From Diphasiastrum complanatum (Eukaryota; Streptophyta; Lycopodiopsida; Lycopodiales; Lycopodiaceae): a stretch of 64,000 bases of DNA. The stretch spans positions 48,349,594 through 48,413,593 of the forward strand of contig CM055111.1 of NCBI GenBank assembly GCA_029204225.1, given 5' to 3'. The notes beneath the pieces are model-generated. The model ran no database searches. It saw only the letters and a program-made list of their open reading frames with translations, and had not been told where the DNA came from. Positions 55,871 to 64,000 of the stretch are shown here, in pieces (within the stretch, counting starts at the first letter, position 1; every line of letters begins with the position of its first letter). The position numbers were made by a program, and so were the translations under genes.

Positions 55871-57592
55871 AACATAGTTTTTGGTACCATCGTTGAGGGT
55901 TGCCGTAACAGTGTGCCTTGATGAATCCAAATCGCTACAACTATGCCATGAAGCCTTACACAAACTTTGCTAGACATGCATACTAGCTGTGCATGCACTT
56001 GCAGGCGAGAAAGCACGACGCAAGGCATGCACTAGTAGGTGAGAAAGCACAATGCAAGGCATGGCATGATCATTGGTTACACAAGAAGGATCTTCGTTTC
56101 GGAGATCTGGTACTTATGTATAAAACCAAGGCGATCAAGGGAAAATTGAAGTTCACAAACACACAAATTCACACAAACTATACCCTCTACTAGTGTAACA
56201 TTAATTGCATATAAATCTTGACAATGGAGGCTTTGTGGGCTTAGTTAATCGTTAAGGTTAATGTTAAGTCACATCTTAACTTTGAAGTCTAGATTATTTT
56301 ATTATTGCTTAACATTAGCTTAGGTCATTCCATGCTTCATTTTGATGTCCAAAATCATTGTTTCCAATTGTTTGTGGCATGCAATAAATCCCACCATATA
56401 CTAATAGAAGGGCTTAAATATTGTTTAATTCATTATGAGGACTTCAAAAGCTAGTGCATAATTTTGGTTGCTATTTCTAATTTTGTCCATAACTAAAAGC
56501 ATGTAACTTCATGTGCACTTATTCTATGAATGAACCATGCAAAGGAAACCACCTTAGGGCTATAATTAACTCAAAAGGTCTTACATCTCATAGATTTCTG
56601 ATGGTATAAGCGTTGGTATTTTAAGTTTCAAACACAATTTGCGGCATTTAGTTTTTAAGTTGGGCACTTTTTATTATGATAGTAAAAAATCCCATGCTTG
56701 TCAAACTTTTGAAACATTCTACGACAAAATCGTGGTGTTCTTCTTGTGACTACTATCTTGAGACCCTACTTTTATGGTAGGTAAGTTACAACGCTTTACA
56801 TTAGTCTTTTATGCCTAAAAACAAGCTAGCCTCGCCATTTAGCCCACACCGCAAACACGATGCAAGCAAAAATTAATTTTTATTTTTTTTTTGAAATAAA
56901 TGATGTTTTCAAATGACTATGAGTATAATTATTTCGAATGAAGCTTATTTATAAATTGTGTTTACTATAATTATGTAGTAAATTCTCACGAGAAGAAGTA
57001 TTTATTGTGCCAATACGATGAATTGTTACGATAAGTATAATGTGTTGTAATGGAATGTGGAACATTTGTTTGAGATTATAACAACAAAAAAGATGAAGGA
57101 TTGCAATGAAGAAATGACAAGCAAAGAGAACACAACCATTGTTTGGGAGGAAAATCTCCTCAAGCTAGAATAATAAGCAACTTTCTTTGACATGTTTGTG
57201 TTGGAGGTGGGGTTTGAAAGTGGTTGCAATTTTGCACAACTATGAAGGATATGCCTTGAAAAGAATGTAAATAGAAATTTTGGAGCATCTTGAAATCCAC
57301 ATGCTATGATGGTGATGAGCCTGAAAAGGAAAACTATTGATGGTAAGAGGCATAAAGGAATGCCAATTGAAAGAAGAAATTCCACAAATTTAGCATATGT
57401 TGTTCATAGAAGGAAGGAAGTAAGACAAAGTTAGCAGCTAAAAAATCAAAAAAAAAAAAAAAACAATGTAATCGTTTGTATTGTGCATCTTCAAGTTGAT
57501 TGTAGTTGTAAGAGTCAATGCTAAACATGTGTCATATAAGGAAATAGAATTGTAGTTAGCACTGAGCAAACTTTTACGGAAGCAACAAAATT
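55871..57592. other. No gene recognised
   Basis: AT-rich, with a poly(A) run at about 57449-57465. The first ~330 bp may be decayed Gypsy-B 3' sequence (for example HDHWLHKKDLRFGDLVLMYK at about 56067, like the region after integrase). Confidence 0.4.
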
Positions 57593-58051
57593 TCAAGATT
57601 GCAATTTCAAGCAATATTTCATATTCTTGACTAGCTCTAAATTGCCACCTTTCCTTTTGTGTTGTTGAAGCCCTTTGAGACCAACCTCTTGATCTTTCTC
57701 TTGACCATCAAAGTCATTGAACAAACTTTGTTTTCCGGATCCATTACTTGATTCTCCAACATGAAAACCATGAGAACCAATATCCACTTGCATAGCATCA
57801 TCTACACAAGAAGATTTTTCAAAACATGTGAGTAAAGCAAAGTGAGTCGCTTCCACTTGCTTACCTTTATCTTGAACATCAAAGATATGAATATCTTCAT
57901 ACCCAAACCTCTGGAAATACTCCCTCTCAAACATATGATCTAGATCCAACAAGATCTCATCGATGCTTGATCTCGATCTTTCATAAAGGTTAGTGAAAAC
58001 AATGCCACCATCATAAATCAAAAGATAGATTCCAAACTTTATATCCAACAT
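57593..58051 (-). CDS. Unrecognised ORF, downstream member of a minus-strand pair
   Basis: 152 codons, MLDIKFGIYLLIYDGGIVFT onward, acidic and mixed composition (SIDEILLDLDHMFEREYFQR; IHIFDVQDKGKQVE). No known domain. It lies 25 bp after the stop of 58077-58607 on the same strand, so the two may be exons or broken parts of one gene. The plus strand here has many stops in all frames, so these are not shadows of a plus-strand gene. Confidence 0.35.
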   Translation of the reverse strand: MLDIKFGIYLLIYDGGIVFTNLYERSRSSIDEILLDLDHMFEREYFQRFGYEDIHIFDVQDKGKQVEATHFALLTCFEKSSCVDDAMQVDIGSHGFHVGESSNGSGKQSLFNDFDGQEKDQEVGLKGLQQHKRKGGNLELVKNMKYCLKLQS

Positions 58052-58076
58052 GAAGTACAGTAGGTGAAGATGAGTA

Positions 58077-58607
58077 TCAACCTAATAAATCTAGCCCTCT
58101 TGAGTCCATAACAACCTCAATAAGCTCACCAATGATATCTCCCTTTCCTTGAAGAAATTGCCTCTCGATTTGCTCCATGTAATCTTCTTCAACCAACCTT
58201 TTGCCATCTCGATCATGAGTGATCAATTCACAATCATAGAATCCTTTGAGTTGATGAAGAGATGTGAGATCCATGCCTTGGATCTTCCCAAGAACCAATC
58301 TTCCATTGCTCTTTCCTTCATAAGACTCCCTCTTAATGATTGCATCATAAGCAGTAGAAACCTCAAAGACATTAGAAGCCAAGGAAAAAATGATTAGTAC
58401 CTTCAACATAAGGATGATTGAAGTACTCTCTTTTTTCAAACAAGAACTTCTACTCAATGTTTTAGGTAATGACTCATATGATAATGATTCTTCCTCACTA
58501 TCATTCACAATGACATCATTCAAAGTACATCCTACTTTGAACTCTTCACATACTTTTCTCTCTTGACTTGTGACTATCTCCCTCACCAAGTCTCTTGATA
58601 GAAACAT
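58077..58607 (-). CDS. Unrecognised ORF, upstream member of a minus-strand pair
   Basis: 176 codons, MFLSRDLVREIVTSQERKVC onward. A hydrophobic stretch is at about 67-80 (IILMLKVLIIFSLASNVF), followed by FYDCELITHDRDGKRLVEED and QIERQFLQGKGDIIGELIEV. No family recognised. It begins 73 bases from a plus-strand polypurine tract and LTR start (58681/58690), so it could be antisense cargo of an LTR element or a host gene cut by one. Confidence 0.35.
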   Translation of the reverse strand: MFLSRDLVREIVTSQERKVCEEFKVGCTLNDVIVNDSEEESLSYESLPKTLSRSSCLKKESTSIILMLKVLIIFSLASNVFEVSTAYDAIIKRESYEGKSNGRLVLGKIQGMDLTSLHQLKGFYDCELITHDRDGKRLVEEDYMEQIERQFLQGKGDIIGELIEVVMDSRGLDLLG

Positions 58608-58680
58608 TTAGGTTTGGAGTCACACAAAAGGTTCTGTGTAGAACTAAGTTTGAAGGTCAAGGCATTCAAGGATTCAAATT

Positions 58681-59276
58681 AAGGGGGAGTGTTGGATTAT
58701 TCTCCTTCTTACCAATTGACTAATCGGTTTTAATCTTCATCCATTGTTTAATCCAGTTTTGCATATTTTTTATGTGTGTTTACACAATCTGTAGAATTAT
58801 AAGTGTTTTTACATAGTCTGTAGAATTACACGGAGTTTACGACAGTGTCGCATTTTTCACCTGACAGAAATCTCGTGTAAAATCACAGTGTCACATTTTT
58901 TGCTTTTTTCAAAGAGCTTCAAATGTTAAGGAAATGACTCTAGCAAAGTGTGAGGGCAACCCTAAATGAGATTTAAGGGCACCTTCTCCTTTTTCGTATT
59001 TTTCGCAAAAATACCGACAGTTTCACCTGTGGCTGTTTTAGTTCATTTCTGCAGAGCTACAGTTTTGGTTCATTTATGTAGACAGAACATTTATGGCCAA
59101 CTTCACTGCTTATCAACAATCAAGGACAAGGACCGGATGGATGCCAGCGGATCACCAGCCAACTGGCGATCGCAATTGACGATCTAATTTCTTAGTATAT
59201 AGTTGTTCATATTCATACAGTTTCAATCATCTGAAATTCATTGAAAATCAGAATTATCAGAAGCATTTGAATAGTT

Positions 59277-59316
<40 letters not shown>

Positions 59317-59828
59317 CCTGCGAGCTTGAACACTCCTAAGTATTCTTGCTCACTTATTAGAGTTGTTTTAGAGATTGCTATTGCGCCACTGCTTATGAAC
59401 ATTGCGCTTAATTCAGACTTTCATTTTAGCCGTTCAAAGATAGCATAGAATACGCGGCTTCGATCCGCAACTTATTGTACTCATTTACTTCTGTTACGTT
59501 TTCATACAGAATCAATACAATTCAGCTTTCATCTCAGAATGTATGCGTTTCTGTATTTCTTCGTGACCAATTCGTAAACAATTCGCAACTAATTATTTGT
59601 CTGATAATTTTTTATGCTTAATTGTTTGGCTACATAATCACTGTAGTACTGGAGATTTCAAAGTTAGTTACTATAAGTTCAAACATGATTTCTATCACTA
59701 TTGTCTTGTTTGAAATTGATAGGCGTAGTCATGCATTGGAAAGATGAAGATAGTTTATGTCGTCATGCATGAAAAGTTTTTTTTCTAGACACACGAATTA
59801 TTTTCATTCATTTCTTTTCGAGCTAGAC
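58681..59828 (+). repeat. Polypurine tract and start of a plus-strand 3' LTR
   Basis: AAGGGGGAG (58681-58689) directly precedes TGTTGGATTATTCTCC, the usual PPT/LTR junction. The LTR end is not resolved. The region includes a (CT)n run at 59279-59313. Confidence 0.55.
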
Positions 59829-60068
59829 CTACCTTCTGCACACCACTTTCTGACATTCATAAAGTTTCTTCAAAGCTTCCCAAGCCTCCAAAGATGATGT
59901 GCACTTACCAACTTCCTTGAGAAGCTCATTGGTAACATTCATCTTAATTATGTGTAGAGATTTATTTGCTCTCTTGTCAGACCTCACTTGATCTTGAGGT
60001 ACTTGAGGCCTCTCCTCCACACCTGCAACAATCTCCATCAACTCATTCATCTCCAATAAGGAGGACAA
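59829..60068 (-). pseudogene. Copia-4 gag remnant
   Basis: MSSLLEMNELMEIVAGVEER, then RANKSLHIIKMNVTNELLKE and LEAWEALKKLYE: copia gag N-terminus related to copia-3, cut off after LYE. Confidence 0.75.
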
Positions 60069-60715
60069 GTAGAATAGTTGATTGAGGTGAGTCTATCATT
60101 GCTATCCAACATGAAGCCTCCACTTGTAGCCATGTTGAAGTGACTTGATCTTCTCTTTCAACTTGTTCCAATGACCAAATCACTCTCTTGAATGTCAACA
60201 AATGAACTATATCACAAAGATATAAAACCTCTCAAATCTCTTCTAGCACTTCTGATTAGAAAATCAACACATAGAATAGTGAAATCTTGATAAACCTATG
60301 ATCTATCCTCAATCTAATGATTCTTGCCACTTACTAAGATTGAAACACACTCAAATAAAGTTCATTAACTTCACAAACTAGAGATTCAATCAAAATTAGG
60401 GTTTTGACAAAATCACAAAAAATTGAATATCTCAAATTCTACATGCAATTTCTAAAAACTTGATATATCATCTTGTAGCCTTCACTGAGACCTTCCTCAT
60501 GCACCAAAAATTGGCTAATTCCAGTAAACCAAGTGTGAAATCGGGATTGATCAAGTATATAAACCTATAATGAGTTTTGACCTACAAAAGATCAATTCTA
60601 CATATGCAAAAATGGAGATTTTTTAGTAGAAATCAATCTAGCATGCTCTAGCATTGGTAAATCATCCAAATCTTTGATAAAGATGGCTGATCCTTTTATA
60701 ATCTGAAACACAAGA

Positions 60716-60727
60716 GCTCTGATACCA
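60716..60727 (-). promoter_or_regulatory. Copia-4 primer-binding site, tRNA-iMet
   Basis: On the minus strand TGGTATCAGAGC, next to the LTR terminus CTTCACA. Confidence 0.9.
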
Positions 60728-61400
60728 TGTGAAGGATCTTAGATCATTCAAGATCCAATCCATGTCCCTGATCTTTGGTTACAAAAAGGAGCAAACCAAC
60801 AATCCTGCCAATGTAGAAAAATTAGCATCTACATACAAAATGAGATGCAAACTCTAAGAGATACTGATAAAACATGAACCAAAACATAAAATATAGTTGA
60901 TTTCATTACAATTACAGTACCCTACTATATTTCACACGTGTGGAACCAAAAATAGCAATAAATGATCGTTCTACAAATAGAATTGCAAGATAACATCATG
61001 AGAGTGCACCAATGAGTAGTAGAACCCAAATAGAACCATGTATAATGATGAAATGAGAGAGAAAATAGAGAAGATGTGTCTCTCCATGAGTTATATCCTT
61101 TTATAGTAGGTCCAAACCATATTTGGCCACTTGGCTTTCCCTCCAATATGAAAAACCCTACTATTTTGGGTCTAGATTCAATGTACCCAAACTCAAAAAG
61201 TTTTTCTCTAAGTCTAAAATGAGTTTTGGCCTCAATTGACAATTTACCAAAATATGACTAAACTTGTTGAAATCTCTCACATATATGTACTAATATTACT
61301 CAAGAAATATAACATTTATTCTAAAATCTTTTCCACCATGGAAATTACTGGATCTGACAACAGAAATCCGCTGATAGTGCAGATCAGATTTTCAAATGTC
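60728..61400 (-). repeat. Copia-4 5' LTR, outer end uncertain
   Basis: Plus strand begins TGTGAAGGATC, the same terminal TGTGAAG as copia-3. The right end is not resolved, and no other copia-4 coding follows. Confidence 0.6.
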
Positions 61401-61510
61401 AGGCAAAATTAGTAGAAACAGATAATTAAATATAACGTGCCCTTGGATTCGAAATAAAAGGCAATTGATGAGAAGAGATTTGAGGATGAATCTTGATGAC
61501 TCAAAAATCA

Positions 61511-62490
61511 TGTGTCTTATAAGCGTAGTGAAGAAACAAACCGTTTCTATTACCAAAGCTTTTCTAGCTTTCAATTCTCAATTTGACGAAAAGACACGAA
61601 GCAAAAATGTTTGCGAACATCACGACAAGACACGAAACGAAAATGTTTGCAACACGGAATCCTTCGTGCTCCAAAAGACGAAGAAGATCAACCAAGTACC
61701 TTGAAATACAAATCCTTGATTTGATATGGTGACATCAGCAGAAGAGCTTTAGGACGTGGCTAATCCACCACTCTTGTAATCCATGTTTAGTTATAGATGT
61801 TTAATTTGTATGATCATGAATGTTACTTGAAGCGACACAAAAAAGTTCGCGAAATATATACATTTTACTAGATTCATCAAACATATACAGATAGACAAAA
61901 AATACTAAATACAAGTCCGCCTGTGAGCGAGACAATTTTGTAAGAGGATCAATAGATCCAAGAAGTCCGCTAGTAAGCAAGACACTATTCGTGGGAGAAT
62001 ATTATTTTCTCTCACGCCAATGCGCTGTGTGGGTCTATCACATAGTGCTCAAAATCAAGAGGATCAATAGATGATATTGTAGCTACTATGCACATATTAT
62101 TTTGAATTTTGTCTGATTTTGAATAAATTGTTGTCTGCTATTGTTCGTGTCTCTCATTTACTTGTTTTATCAATTCCGCACACTGATTCAATCTTGTTGA
62201 ATGTTGTATTAATCTATAACGTAGATCAGCAATGTCTGTCTACATTCTGGATGATTGTATAAATGATACAGCAGGTAGTGACCAACAATCATATCCGAAC
62301 TCCATCCAAATTGATTTCGTTTGTGACTATTTTTGCTTCGCATTTCGTTTCGCTTTGCGATTACTTCGCTTCAGCAATATCAATATCAGAGCTCGTTCAA
62401 GTTTTGCTTCGTTTCGTTTCGTTTAATTTCGTTTCGTTTCATTACAGAGCCTGATAGATTTACACAATTATTTTTCTAATTTTTTCATCA
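61511..62490 (+). repeat. Copia-5 5' LTR
   Basis: About 980 bp, from TGTGTCTTATAAG to TTTTTCATCA, ending one base before the primer site. It contains a TTTCG pentanucleotide tract (62403-62440). The solo LTR at 42913-44029 is the same family. Confidence 0.75.
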
Positions 62491-62491
62491 A

Positions 62492-62503
62492 TGGTATAAG
62501 AGC
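62492..62503 (+). promoter_or_regulatory. Copia-5 primer-binding site
   Basis: TGGTATAAGAGC, one base from the tRNA-iMet complement. Confidence 0.8.
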
Positions 62504-62599
62504 CTGTTATAGTCTGACATAGCCACAAAGTTATCAGATCTAGGAGGCTAAGCATTCAAGACAAATAACCATTAACAGGTGAGAACACAATTCACAGCA

Positions 62600-64000
62600 A
62601 TGGCTTCAATAAGCAGTATACAATCAAATATTTGTACAATCCTCGACTCATCAGGATCTAACTTCCTAGCATGGAAGGTTAAGACCTCACTTATACTAAA
62701 GGGAGAAGAATTATTTTCCTAGATAGATGGCACCGAGGAGATGCCTACAACTACAGGCAAGGAACTACGCAAATGGAGGAAGAAGAATGACAAGGCAGTA
62801 GTCGTGTTATCATCATCCATCGAGAATAGCCTGACTCTTGACCTGGATACACTCTCTAAAGCAAAAGAGATGTGGGATATTTACTCACAAGATTTTAGAC
62901 AAAATCACGTAGTCAGATCATGCTACTCGAAGATCAGTTGACAAATCTACAATGGGACGACAAAGACCTCACTTCCTTTATCAGGAAGATGAAGGATCTG
63001 TTTCTTTCATTATACAATTCTAGAGTGGAAAATGCAGTATCAGTAGAGAAGTAGGTTACTTATCTGTTAAGAGCTTTACCAAGATCCTTCCAGACAACCA
63101 GAATGCTGCTAGCAAAGGATCCTACTATGATACTCGAAAAGACATTCGTCGAGATTCGAGAAGAAGTCAAATCTCAAGAGCACCTTGATCACAAGAATGC
63201 TTCTAACCAAGCTCTCTACAACAACAAGGAGAAGACAAAGAAGCAATTCAAGCCTAAGAGGGAGTATGATCGAAATCAGGATCGAGATCAGCAATCAGAA
63301 GGAGCCAGCAAAGGAAAATGGAGGAACAAAGAAAAGCTGAAACAACAGAGTGGAGACAAGAAGACATGCGTGAGATGCAAATGCGAAGGACATATTGTCG
63401 ATTTGTGTTGGCTAAATCCGAAAATTGAGTGTATCCACTATCATAAGAAGGGTCATGCAGCCATAGACTGCCACTAGAACCCAAGAAACAAACAAGCTCA
63501 AGGCAGACAAGAGAACAATAATAGTTCATCCTACGTCGAAGAACCAGAGAGCTCAAAGATGGGTGAAGAAAGATCGAATCACGAAAATTTGACCACCTAC
63601 ATCTGTGTAGACATGTGTGCAGTATCAACACCTGACACACAGGAGATAATCCTTGATTCGGGAGCTACCTCACACTTCATTACATCAAGATGGATCATGT
63701 TTGATTTTTGAAGTACATATCCATCAAGATTTATCATTCTTGGAGATGGATCAAGGCATTAAGTGAATGGTATTGGTTCATTATGGCTCAACACAAACTA
63801 AAAAGACAGACGACTCGAAGATGTTCTGTGCGTGCCTATACTACAGTAGGACTTGCTATTAGTGACAAGAATAGTTGATGCAGGGATGCGTGTAACGTTT
63901 TCAGATGAAGCATGCAATGTTGTTGATGCAAGCACCAGTACACTGATCACTCGAGGTAGAAGAAAAGGGAACATGTATCACCTGAAGGTACGCCTACCTG
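62600..64000 (+). pseudogene. Copia-5 gag-protease, continues past right edge
   Basis: Starts MASISSIQSNICTILDSSGS at 62600. Gag (NFLAWKVKTSLILKGEEL; KAVVVLSSSIENSLTLDLD) and a CCHC knuckle (CVRCKCEGHIVDLC, about 63367-63410) are followed by a second, altered knuckle (CIHYHKKGHAAIDC, Tyr in place of the second Cys). The protease active site is LDSGATSHFIT (about 63650). Stops at about 62718, 62938, 63052, 63475 and 63707 show decay. Same lineage as copia-2 by the paired-knuckle layout. Confidence 0.85.

Overview
The window is nuclear DNA of a land plant with a large, repeat-dominated genome. Evidence: plant-type tRNA-iMet primer-binding sites in Ty1/copia and chromodomain Ty3/gypsy retrotransposons, an Athila/Tat-like gypsy primer site, TTTAGGG-type telo-boxes, introns with GT..AG borders, and two host gene fragments (a Cof-type HAD phosphatase and a snurportin-1-like exon). 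A fern or another large-genome plant is a guess. No bacterial operon, CRISPR array, tRNA or rRNA gene was seen.

Layout: 1-2904, seven exons of a decayed hAT transposase (+). 3403-7041, a large foldback element with ~1.0-1.2 kb inverted arms built of subrepeats. 7379-7990, an inverted fragment of the hAT first exon (BED finger) between CT microsatellites. 8250-23905, three related LINEs head to tail (LINE1 8250-18478, LINE2 18479-20702, LINE3 20703-23905). LINE1 ORF1 is split by a young chromovirus (9055-15317, minus strand, 358-bp LTRs, target duplication ATGAT). 24480-26640, a copia relic lacking integrase and most of the reverse transcriptase. 26967-29961, the 3' exons of a host HAD phosphatase gene, with a gypsy RNase H relic in an intron. 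32537-37494, a full-length but stop-ridden copia (minus), followed by a LINE scrap. 38827-38990, one snurportin-1-like exon. 39130-40918, a G/T-skewed block and then a ~320-bp tandem repeat. 40919-48400, an Athila-like gypsy gag relic interrupted by a solo copia LTR and by a copia element. 49400-51780, dispersed and foldback repeats. 51780-55870, a second Athila-like gypsy in which gag runs straight into integrase. 57593-58607, two unrecognised minus-strand ORFs just upstream of a polypurine tract and LTR start. 59829-61400, a copia gag/LTR relic (minus). 61511-64000, the 5' LTR and gag-protease start of a copia that runs off the right edge.

The most interesting signal is in the LINEs. In the two copies that retain the region, ORF1 and the endonuclease/RT ORF2 lie in the same frame, separated by one TAG. 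A 6-nt spacer and a strong GC-rich stem-loop follow, and there is no in-frame ATG before the endonuclease catalytic Asn. This has the layout of programmed stop-codon readthrough.
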